Assembly: GCA_035636095.1 (NCBI GenBank)
Contig: DASPZU010000051.1
Span: 34,438 to 98,437 of the forward strand
DNA: 64,000 bases
Direction of reading: 5' to 3'
DNA from: Gp7-AA10 sp035636095
GTDB taxonomy: Bacteria; Acidobacteriota; Thermoanaerobaculia; Gp7-AA8
Numbering within the stretch: position 1 is the first letter of the stretch; each line of letters starts with the position of its first letter. The position numbers were made by a program, and so were the translations under genes. The notes beneath the pieces were generated by a model that saw only the letters and a program-made list of their open reading frames with translations, did not search any database and was not told the origin of the DNA. Below, in pieces: positions 1-8,100 of the stretch.

Positions 1-802
1 TCGCCGGGACGATCATGACGGGCGTCGAGATGTGACGGATGATCTCCTGCTTGACCGCGCCGATTTCGCGCTGCGCGTTCACGAAGACGGCGTCGGCGCC
101 GGATTCGCTGACGTAACGGATGACTTCACGCTCCACGTTGTCGCCGGCGATGACGACCTTTTTCGCGGAGATGCCCAGGCGTGAGGCGACGGCCTCCACT
201 TTGGAGTCGGCGGCGCTGCGCTCGGCCTCGCTGCACACGATCAGGAAGTGCACCTCGCCCCCCTCGCGCTTGGCGATCGTGGCTGCCAGCTCGGCGGCGG
301 CGTCGGATGCCTGCTGCAGATGGACCGGAACGACGACGCGCCTCAGTCCCGATCGCTTGCGAATGCCATATCGAACCGCCAGAACCGGCGCGGGAGGATC
401 GGTGATGACGCGCCAGGTCGTCGCCCCGATGATCAAGTGCGCGACGTGGTGCCGCGCGTGCGTCGCGATGATGATGAGATCCGCGTTTTCACTGCGCGCT
501 GTATTGCTGATCTCGTCGCCGGGATCGGGCGCGCGCCGCACGATGAGACGCGTCGCGATATTGGAGTTCGCCCGCCGCACGTGCTCGCGCAGGTTCTCGA
601 GCTCCTGCTTTTCAGCGTATTCGTAAACGGCATCGCCGGCGGGGAACCGCAATTGCTCCGGAGCAGAGATGCGCGTCATTCGAATGTGAAGGATCAACAG
701 CTCAGCGTTCGATGACGCGGCAATGCGCACCGCGTCGTCAAACGCCCATTCCGAAGCTGTTGAGAAGTCCGTCGGAATGAGGATGCGACGCCAGGGGTAC
801 AC
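1..802 (-). CDS. Tandem universal stress protein (3' end outside window)
   Basis: Soluble protein with two UspA folds in tandem; the first spans about residues 1-145 and opens with RILIPTDFS, the second begins at RRVVVPVHL. USP proteins bind nucleotides and act in stress tolerance. The start is a GTG at 802, three bases after the upstream lipoprotein stop, so the two are probably co-transcribed. In domain 1 the usual ATP-binding pattern G-x2-G-x9-G-S/T reads A-T-H-A then G-A: both early glycines are alanine, so this half may not bind ATP. The C-terminus lies beyond base 1. Family assignment is firm; the physiological role is not. Confidence 0.85.
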   Translation of the reverse strand, partial: MYPWRRILIPTDFSTASEWAFDDAVRIAASSNAELLILHIRMTRISAPEQLRFPAGDAVYEYAEKQELENLREHVRRANSNIATRLIVRRAPDPGDEISNTARSENADLIIIATHARHHVAHLIIGATTWRVITDPPAPVLAVRYGIRKRSGLRRVVVPVHLQQASDAAAELAATIAKREGGEVHFLIVCSEAERSAADSKVEAVASRLGISAKKVVIAGDNVEREVIRYVSESGADAVFVNAQREIGAVKQEIIRHISTPVMIVPA

Positions 803-805
803 GAC

Positions 806-1387
806 CTACTTCGCGGCCACCTGCTGCCCGCCTGTCGCGGGCAGGATGATGTAGCGGATCACGATCTTCGGCGCGGCTTCCGTCTCCGCAACCTGCAGCG
901 TGATCTGCCGATCGCCCGGCTTGAGCGTGTCGCCGGGAATGAAGGGGTCCTGCATGGCCTGATTCAATTGCACTTCCAGGGTCCGCCAGTTCTGCTGCGG
1001 CGGAAACGGCGGTTGCGGCGGATAGGCGCGGAACTGCGCCAGGTAGGTCGTGTAGTAGTGATAGACCTGCGGAAACGAATCGTCCGTCGCCAGCGTGTAG
1101 ACCTCGGCACCCGATCCGTACTGGTTCTTGATCATGACCGAGTCGCGGCGCGTCAGATCGTCGCGATATTTCGCACCGGCGTAAACAGGGATTGCCTGGC
1201 TGATGGATTTCAGCTCTTTTTTCACATCGACCTGCGGCTGTGCCGCGGCGATCGTTCCGTTCGCAATCGGATTCTTTTTCGGGACCTGTTCCTCGGCGGC
1301 GCTCCCCTCTTGCCCGCCGGTGCAACCGCTAAGGGCAGCCGTCAAAACAAAAATAGCGCCAACCATCGCCTCTCCCCAGATCCGCAT
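806..1387 (-). CDS. Putative lipoprotein of unknown function
   Basis: 193-residue protein opening with a lipoprotein signal peptide: MRIW, a hydrophobic stretch and the lipobox LSGC, so it is probably lipidated at that Cys and anchored in a membrane. The mature part has Lys/Gln-rich and Pro-rich segments and two predicted beta-rich halves; I recognise no domain. The start was taken at ATG 1387 because it gives a clean signal sequence; an upstream in-frame TTG at 1405 would add six residues (MLFEDS). It lies directly upstream of the tandem USP gene with three bases between stop and GTG start. Confidence 0.65.
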   Translation of the reverse strand: MRIWGEAMVGAIFVLTAALSGCTGGQEGSAAEEQVPKKNPIANGTIAAAQPQVDVKKELKSISQAIPVYAGAKYRDDLTRRDSVMIKNQYGSGAEVYTLATDDSFPQVYHYYTTYLAQFRAYPPQPPFPPQQNWRTLEVQLNQAMQDPFIPGDTLKPGDRQITLQVAETEAAPKIVIRYIILPATGGQQVAAK

Positions 1388-1433
1388 GCTGTCTTCAAAC
1401 AGCAAGGGATATGCCGCTCACTCCCTACATTTT

Positions 1434-1545
1434 ATCCTGAGCGCGGGCCGGTCTCGTGGTCTCGCGGATACGCGGTCTCGTAGTGAGAGCACAGCGAGAC
1501 TTCGCGACCCCGAGACCGCGCAACCCATCCACCCCCGCTCAGGAT
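1434..1545. repeat. Inverted-repeat element with ATCCTGAGCG outer arms
   Basis: Outer arms ATCCTGAGCG (1434-1443) and CGCTCAGGAT (1536-1545) are exact reverse complements. Between them the motif GGTCTCG recurs on one side and CGAGAC on the other, making nested dyads. It fills the gap between the lipoprotein start and the YbjN-like gene. The same ATCCTGAGCG arm flanks an unrelated hairpin at 61091-61146, which suggests a family of short non-coding repeats. Confidence 0.75.
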
Positions 1546-1555
1546 CAATTGACTC

Positions 1556-2056
1556 TCAGTTCTGTTCCGCCTTTTGCGAGATTCCCGGCCGCGGTTTTCC
1601 GCTCCGCATCCGCTCCAGTGCCGTCTCGCCGCCGTACTGCGCGACCAGCTTGTCGTCGTACTCATCCGAGATGTTGGCCACGCTGTCGAGCGAGGCGATG
1701 AATTGCTCCGGCCGCAGACGGCGACCGAGAAACGAATGCGAAAAGAAAACATCGCTCCCCACCATGCTGAAGGCGCCGAGGGGAACGTCGGAGTTGAGGC
1801 GGAGGAGCTCGCGCATCATCGCGAATGAGGGCTCGACGCCCTGCACGCAAAATGCGAGGACCTCCACCACGGCATCATCTTCTTCGTAGGGCTCGATCGA
1901 GATCTCCAGCACGGTCGTTCCATACTTCAGGTAGAAATCGCAGTGCTCAGCATCGTCGAAGTGCTCGTCGACGAGCTCGTCGAGATACGACTTCACCTGC
2001 CGGTACACTTCTTCCTGGCAACGGGTCAGAAACCGTTTCTCGCGAGAGGCTGGCAT
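1556..2056 (-). CDS. YbjN/CesT-like chaperone-fold protein
   Basis: 166-residue acidic protein. The pattern of a helix (QEEVYRQVKSYL), a beta strand pair ending FYLKYGTTVLEI, then DAVVEVLAFCVQGV and a FSMVGSDVFFSHSFLG segment resembles the YbjN / type III secretion chaperone-like superfamily, whose members bind partner proteins; the exact role is unknown. Start ATG at 2056 chosen, with a GTG at 2062 as alternative. A perfect TATAAT on the minus strand (2070-2065) lies eight bases before the ATG and there is no Shine-Dalgarno, so the mRNA is probably leaderless. Divergent from rlmI. Confidence 0.6.
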   Translation of the reverse strand: MPASREKRFLTRCQEEVYRQVKSYLDELVDEHFDDAEHCDFYLKYGTTVLEISIEPYEEDDAVVEVLAFCVQGVEPSFAMMRELLRLNSDVPLGAFSMVGSDVFFSHSFLGRRLRPEQFIASLDSVANISDEYDDKLVAQYGGETALERMRSGKPRPGISQKAEQN

Positions 2057-2064
2057 TTGCACTC

Positions 2065-2072
2065 ATTATAAG
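2065..2072. promoter_or_regulatory. Shared bidirectional -10 element
   Basis: The octamer ATTATAAG reads TATAAT on the minus strand (2070-2065), eight bases before the ATG at 2056, and TATAAG on the plus strand (2067-2072), eight bases before the rlmI ATG at 2081. Neither gene has a Shine-Dalgarno, so both transcripts would begin at or next to their start codons. No convincing -35 box is visible on either side. Confidence 0.65.
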
Positions 2073-2080
2073 AGCTATCG

Positions 2081-3280
2081 ATGGACGAAATTTTTCTTCC
2101 TGACAACCGGAGGCGACTGACCCTCAAGCGCGGCAAGGAGCGGGTCATCGCCAATCGGCATCCGTGGATTTTTACCGGGGCCATCGCCGCCGAGAGCGGG
2201 CCGGCCGGCGCCGCCATCGCCGATCTGTACGACGGCGCCGGCGTGCGGGTCGCGTCCGGCTTTTATTCGCCGCGATCGGAAATCCTCCTCCGCGCTGTCA
2301 CTTTCGGCAATGAGGAGCTGACCGAAGAGCTCATCGGAAATCGAGTGGCGGCGGCAATCGAGCGGCGCCGGCCGCTGCTCACGAAGGAGACCAACGCCGT
2401 CCGGGTCGTGAACGCGGAAGGTGACGAGCTGAGCGGTTTGGTGATCGATCTCTACAACGACGTCGTGGTCGCCGAGGTCGCCAATGCCGGGTTGGAGCGC
2501 ATCAAGAAGCTGGTCGTGGACATCATCGGCCGCGACCTGCGTCCGCGGCTCATCTACCTCAACAACGATCTGCCGGCACGGCAGCTCGAGCAGCTTTCGA
2601 CGGAGCCGGAAGTCATCGGCGACGGATCGCCCGCCACCACCATCGTCGAAAACGGATTGCGCTTCGAAGTCGATCCGGCGGCTGGACAGAAGACCGGATT
2701 CTTTCTCGACCAGCGCGAGAACCGGGCGCTGGTGCGGCAGCTCGCGCCGGGGAAAGCGGTCCTCAATCTCTTCTCGTACACCGGTGCCTTCGGCGTCTAT
2801 GCGGCGGCGGGTGGAGCAACGTCAGTCGAGAACGTCGACGGTTCGGATGTCGCGATCGAACAGGCACGCAAAAATCATGACATTAATCAGTCATCAAATA
2901 GTGTACGATTTACAGTGGCGGACGCGTTCGCACACGTCCGCAAGCTGGCCGCCGCGAAACAGCGATTCGGTTTGATCGTCTGCGATCCGCCGGCGTTCGC
3001 GAAGCGCCGCGTGGAAGTCGATCGAGCGGCGCGCGGCTACAAGGACATCAATTTGTACGCTATGCGGCTTCTCGAATCGCGTGGCATGATGCTCACGTTT
3101 TCCTGCTCCGGCCACATGTCGCTCGACCTCTTTCAGAAGGTCATCTTTGCGGCCGCGCTCGACGCCGGCAGGCGAATTTCGATCCTTCGCCGTCTCACCG
3201 CGGGGCCCGATCATCCGGTGTCGATCTATTGTCCGGAGGGAGAGTACCTGAAGGGATTTCTGCTGGAAGTGCGGGAGTAG
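2081..3280 (+). CDS. rlmI: 23S rRNA (cytosine-C5)-methyltransferase, RlmI family
   Basis: 399-residue SAM-dependent rRNA m5C methyltransferase; E. coli RlmI (about 396 aa) methylates C1962 of 23S rRNA. An N-terminal PUA RNA-binding domain (about 1-85, RHPWIFTGAI) is followed by the GQKTGFFLDQREN signature (about 202-214), the SAM-binding FSYTGAFG loop (231-238), CDPPAFAK (301-308) and the catalytic-Cys region FSCSGH (340-345). Length matches the family. ATG 2081 sits eight bases after a TATAAG box, suggesting a leaderless mRNA. Codons 264-278 form an unusual A/T-rich island. Substrate position is inferred from the family. Confidence 0.9.
   Translation: MDEIFLPDNRRRLTLKRGKERVIANRHPWIFTGAIAAESGPAGAAIADLYDGAGVRVASGFYSPRSEILLRAVTFGNEELTEELIGNRVAAAIERRRPLLTKETNAVRVVNAEGDELSGLVIDLYNDVVVAEVANAGLERIKKLVVDIIGRDLRPRLIYLNNDLPARQLEQLSTEPEVIGDGSPATTIVENGLRFEVDPAAGQKTGFFLDQRENRALVRQLAPGKAVLNLFSYTGAFGVYAAAGGATSVENVDGSDVAIEQARKNHDINQSSNSVRFTVADAFAHVRKLAAAKQRFGLIVCDPPAFAKRRVEVDRAARGYKDINLYAMRLLESRGMMLTFSCSGHMSLDLFQKVIFAAALDAGRRISILRRLTAGPDHPVSIYCPEGEYLKGFLLEVRE
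2871..2915 (+). other. A/T-rich codon island inside rlmI
   Basis: About 15 consecutive codons (AAA AAT CAT GAC ATT ... through GTA CGA TTT ACA) end almost only in A or T, whereas the rest of the gene favours G/C at third positions. The encoded segment KNHDINQSSNSVRFT lies just after the SAM-binding motif and the reading frame is intact. It contains ATGAC-N8-GTCAT. Similar islands occur at 10181, 23751, 39701 and 54307. Confidence 0.7.
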
Positions 3281-3312
3281 AATGATGGAAAGTCGGGTTT
3301 TTTAGCGCACGC

Positions 3313-5118
3313 ATGACTGTCACTCCGATTGCCTCGCATCGCAAGTCGCGCGAGATCACGATTTCCTACCTGGGGGGCCTTCTCTTCAACGCCGGCTTCA
3401 TCGACGAGAAGCAGCGCGCTGAGGTCGAGAATCTCGACAAGCAGTTCCGCACACAGTCGCGCTCGTCGAAGTCGCGCGCCGAGGACGAGGCCAGCCCCTT
3501 CAAGGCGTTGATGGGGATGAACCTCACCGACGCCAGCGGCAGCGGCACCCGCATCGACGACTTCCTCCTGGCGCGCCTGATCGCCGAGGATGCCCATCTT
3601 CACTTTTTCAAGATCGATCCGCTCAAGCTCGACGTGGAGATGATCGAGGCCAAGATCTCGCGCCCGTTCGCGCGCAAACACAAGATGGTCCCGGTGGCTG
3701 TGCGCGACGGAAAGCTGATCGTGTCGATCGTCAATCCGTTCGACACCAGCGCCGTCGACACCTTCCACCAGATGGTGCAGCAGGAAATCGAGCTGGTGGT
3801 CTCTTCCGAGAGCGACGTGATGGGCGTGATCACAGAGCAGTACGGCTTCCGCGCCTCAGTCACCAAAGCGCAACGCGACCTCGGACGCGGCGCGATTGAT
3901 CTGAGCAACCTCGAGCAATACGTCAAGCTCAAATCGGGCGCCGAGATCGAGACCAGCGATGCCCACATCGTCAACGCCGTCGATTTCCTGCTCCAGCATG
4001 CTTACGACTCACGCGCGTCGGACATTCACATCGAGCCGAAGCGCGAGCACGCCATCATCCGGTTCCGCATCGATGGCGTGTTGCACGAGATCCAGCGCGT
4101 CCCCAAGCTGGTGAATCTCGCGATCACCTCGCGGCTCAAGACGATGTGCCGGATGGACATCGCCGAGAAGCGACGCCCGCAGGACGGCCGCATCAAGACC
4201 GACCACGAAGGAAAAGAAATCGAGCTGCGCGTCTCCACCCTGCCGATCGCCTTCGGCGAAAAAGTCGTCATGCGCATCTTCGATCCCGACGTTCTCCTCC
4301 GGACGCTGTCGGGGCTCGGCTTCTACGAAGACGAGCTGAAGACGTTCAACGAATGGATCCAGCGGCCGCACGGGATCATCCTGGTGACCGGCCCGACCGG
4401 TTCGGGAAAGACCGTGACGCTCTATTCCGCTCTGAAGACACTGGCGTCGCCGGAGATCAACATCACCACCATCGAAGATCCGATCGAAATGGTGCACGAG
4501 GAGTTCAATCAAACCTCGGTGCAGACGAAGATCGGAATCACTTTTGGCGCCGCTCTACGGACGATACTGCGCCAGGACCCCGACATCATCATGGTCGGCG
4601 AGATCCGCGATGAGGAGACCGCCGAGAACGCGGTGCAGTCGGCGCTGACCGGACATCTCGTCTTCTCCACGCTGCACACCAATGACGCCGCCACCTCCGT
4701 CACGCGCCTGATCGACCTCGGCATCCAGCCGTTCCTGATCTCGTCGACGCTCATCGGAACGATGGCGCAGCGACTGGTGCGAAAGATCTGTGAGGACTGT
4801 AAAAGCAACCGCCCGCTGACCGTTGAAGAAGCGGGGATGCTCAATCTGCAGGCGCCGGCTGGCAAGCGCATCATCGTGAAGGAAGGTGCGGGTTGCATTC
4901 GCTGCCGCAACACCGGCTATTTCGGCCGCTCGGGGATTTTCGAGATCCTGCCCATCGACAACGCCATTCGCGATCTCATCGATCGCTCCGAGGACTTCCT
5001 CAAGATCAAAGACATGGCCATCAAGCGCGGCATGCGCACCCTCCGCCAATCCGCATTGCGCAAGCTGGCGGAAGGCATCACGACATTTGAAGAAGTGATT
5101 CGCGTGACGGGGATCTGA
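3313..5118 (+). CDS. Type II secretion / type IV pilus assembly ATPase (GspE/PilB)
   Basis: 601-residue cytoplasmic hexameric ATPase that powers pseudopilus or pilus assembly. An N-terminal MshEN-type region (about 75-180) precedes the T2SSE ATPase core: DIHIEP near 237, Walker A GPTGSGKT (360-367), the Walker B strand DPDIIMVGE (about 422-430), the His box TGHLVFSTLHTND, and a C-terminal zinc motif made of CEDC and CIRC. Length fits GspE/PilB. No pilin, secretin or PilC homologue is adjacent, so T2SS versus pilus cannot be decided. It converges with the secreted nuclease gene six bases downstream. Confidence 0.88.
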   Translation: MTVTPIASHRKSREITISYLGGLLFNAGFIDEKQRAEVENLDKQFRTQSRSSKSRAEDEASPFKALMGMNLTDASGSGTRIDDFLLARLIAEDAHLHFFKIDPLKLDVEMIEAKISRPFARKHKMVPVAVRDGKLIVSIVNPFDTSAVDTFHQMVQQEIELVVSSESDVMGVITEQYGFRASVTKAQRDLGRGAIDLSNLEQYVKLKSGAEIETSDAHIVNAVDFLLQHAYDSRASDIHIEPKREHAIIRFRIDGVLHEIQRVPKLVNLAITSRLKTMCRMDIAEKRRPQDGRIKTDHEGKEIELRVSTLPIAFGEKVVMRIFDPDVLLRTLSGLGFYEDELKTFNEWIQRPHGIILVTGPTGSGKTVTLYSALKTLASPEINITTIEDPIEMVHEEFNQTSVQTKIGITFGAALRTILRQDPDIIMVGEIRDEETAENAVQSALTGHLVFSTLHTNDAATSVTRLIDLGIQPFLISSTLIGTMAQRLVRKICEDCKSNRPLTVEEAGMLNLQAPAGKRIIVKEGAGCIRCRNTGYFGRSGIFEILPIDNAIRDLIDRSEDFLKIKDMAIKRGMRTLRQSALRKLAEGITTFEEVIRVTGI

Positions 5119-5124
5119 CCCCAT

Positions 5125-8100
5125 CTACTTCCCGCTGTTGTCCTTCGGCACGCTCACCGTCGCGCTCTTCTGCGATGCGTTGCCGAAACGATCCCTGCAA
5201 TCGCTGAGCACCGTGTAGATCCGGCCGTTGCCTTTCGCGGCCCGCTCTGCGCGCAACTGGATGTGATGCCAATCGATCACGTTCCAATCCGGAGTCTGGT
5301 CCCCGTCGCCGAGGCCGTTGACCGGCTCGTTGCTGGTCACGGACAGAACACAACCAGGATTCGGATCGCCGAGGTCGAAGACGGTGTAGTCGACCGTGAC
5401 ATTGACCATCTGATGATTCGGTGGCCACAGCCGCGTCTCACTAAACGTCAATGCCGACATCACCGGCGGCGTCTTGTCGACGACGTTGACGGTGACGGGA
5501 ACCGGCGTCGATGCCACCCCGTCGCTGGCGATGACATCGAAGGTGAAAGTCAGTCCGGCCTGATCTCCGGTGGGCGTCCACGCAAACGCGCCCGTTGCCG
5601 GGTCGATCGAGGAGCCCGGCGGAGCGGTTGCGTCGAGGCTGTACGAAATCGTCTGGACCGGAATGTCGACGTCGGATGCCACGGCTTTGAAGTTGAGAGT
5701 GTCGCCCAGGAAGACGGTTTTGCTATCGATAGGCGCGAGATCGGGCGGTTGATTGACCTCCGTCACGCCGATGGAGATCGAGGCGTCGGCGTTGAGAGAG
5801 CCGTCCGAGACGCGTACCGTAAACGTGAACGGGCCTTGTGTGCCGCCCTGCGCTTCGGTGGGCGTCCATGAGAACTTACCGGTTGCGGCGTCGATGGCCG
5901 CGCCGTCGGGCGCGTTGATCAGCGAAAACGTCAGCGTCGGCGAATCGATGTCCGCCGCATGTGCTGTAAACGTGTAGGCCGCCAACTCCGGAATGGTTGC
6001 GATCGACGGCACGTCAGTCAGCACAGGCGGATCGTTGACGGGAATCACGTTGACGTTGACCGTTCCGTTGGCGGACTTCGGATCGGACAAGCCGGCCGTG
6101 AATCCGTTGTCCTGGATCGTGTAGGTGAAGCTGGCCAGGCCGTTGTAATCGGGTGCAGGCGTGTACGTGATTTGACCGCCGGTGAGCTGCACTGCGCCGT
6201 GCGTGTCAGGCGTTGCGCTCACGTTCATCACCGTCAACGTCTGATTGCTCTCGTTTGCCGGTCCAGCCGAATCGTTTGCCAACAGATCCGATGCCGAAAA
6301 CGTCAGCGGCGTATCTTCATTTGTGCTCTTCTGATCGGCGTTTGCGGTGGGCGCATCGTTGACCTCGAGGACGCTGATATTCACGGTGGCAGTGTTCGAC
6401 AATGCATGTCCGTCATTCACGCGCCACGTGAACGTGTCGTTGCCGTTGAAATCCGGCGCCGGCGTGTATGTCAACGCCGGAGCTGCTCCGGACAGCGTGC
6501 CGTGCGAAGGCGGCGTCGCGATGATGTAGGTGAAGGTCGCGTTCGGATCAGGACTCGCCGGATCATGCAAATTGAGGGCGGCAGCAACGTCCTCGTTGAA
6601 GCTCTGGCTCTGACCCTCGACGCCCGGCGGATTCGCGCCGTTCGTTCCGGCCTCGATGCTGTTCTGGATCGCCTGCGGAACGTTCGAGTAGAGATCGCAG
6701 ACGCACAACTGCTCGATGGCGTCGACGGTCGTCAGATAGTTCTGCCAATCGCTCGGATTGTTGGGTGAGGATCGGATGCCCTGAATGTTGGGCATGATGA
6801 CCGCGATGGTGCGCGTGGCGGCCGTCACGCGCGCGACGTCGCTGTCACTGTGAGGATTCGGAAGGACCAGCGCTGCTTTCCACGTGTACGCTGGAACTGT
6901 GACGTGGCCGTTGGCGATGGTGTTCATGAAGCCACTGCTGCCCGTGCCACCCATACCCGCGGGGCCGGCGACGATGTAGATCTCCTGACCAGCGTTGGTA
7001 AGAGTCCGGAGATAGTTTTCGAGGTTTGCCCACGGCCCCTGATTGTTGTCGGGCGATTGCGCGACCATGTTCGACATCAGGTAGGTTTCCTGATTGATCG
7101 GGACGCGGTTTGGATTGTCGCGATCGGCGTTGGGCGTCATGTGGCCGCGATCGAAACCGGTCGTGAAGAAATCGAATGCCTGCACCCGATACCAATCGGG
7201 CAGAACGGACGGATCGGGGCGGAACGTGTCGTTGCGTGCGAGTGAGCCGTACCATGAATTGTCCAGATGCCAGCTCACCCAGTTGGGCCGGCCGAGGGTC
7301 TTGTTGTACGAGAGCGAGTAGGTCGGCTTCTCCATCAGATAGTTGTTAGGCGTGGCGAGGCTGGCCATCGCATTGGTCGGATTGCCCATCAGCAGATGGA
7401 CGCTCGAAGCGTACGGTGCACTCAGACCAGCGCCGACCACGGTGAACGACCAGACGTAGTCGGAAGGAAGGGTGTCGGTGTTGGGCGCGCTGTCGTCGAG
7501 GTCCTGATCGTGCACGGCGTTCTGGAAAATTCTCACGCTGCATGTCTCGCCGAAGTTGAAAATCGTATTGGGGGTGATGACCCAGGTTTTGAAATCGTTG
7601 GTGTGCGCGGTGGTGGCGTCGTTATGTGAGCCCGACCCGCATGTGATGTCGTACCACTGCCCGACCGCGTCGACGGCCTCGCTGAAATTCACGGTGATGC
7701 TGGTGTCGTGCGGGTTGCCGCTGTCGTTGAAGCCGGGATCGGTGCTGACCACGAACGGACCGACCTCCACGATCGGCGCCGTGCGCCGTGGATTCGGCGC
7801 CGACACGAAGAAGTCGTTGTGGTTGTTGTTGGTGTCCGTTTTGCCGCCGTCTTTTCGGAAGATCGCGGAGCTGTTGCTCGGCGCGGCGGTGTTGTCGCCG
7901 GCGTTGGCACCTTCGCGGCAATTCGCCGACGTCCCGTAGCCCACGAAATCGACGATGTCGGCATCGCTGCATGTCGTCAGCGGCGTTCCGCGATGGACCA
8001 GCGCCACTTTTCCCGCGGTTGCGCTCATGTTGATGCTTCCGATGATGTTTGCCTGCACCGGCAGCGGCGAGCCAACGGAGCCGCCCGACGCCAGCGAGAT

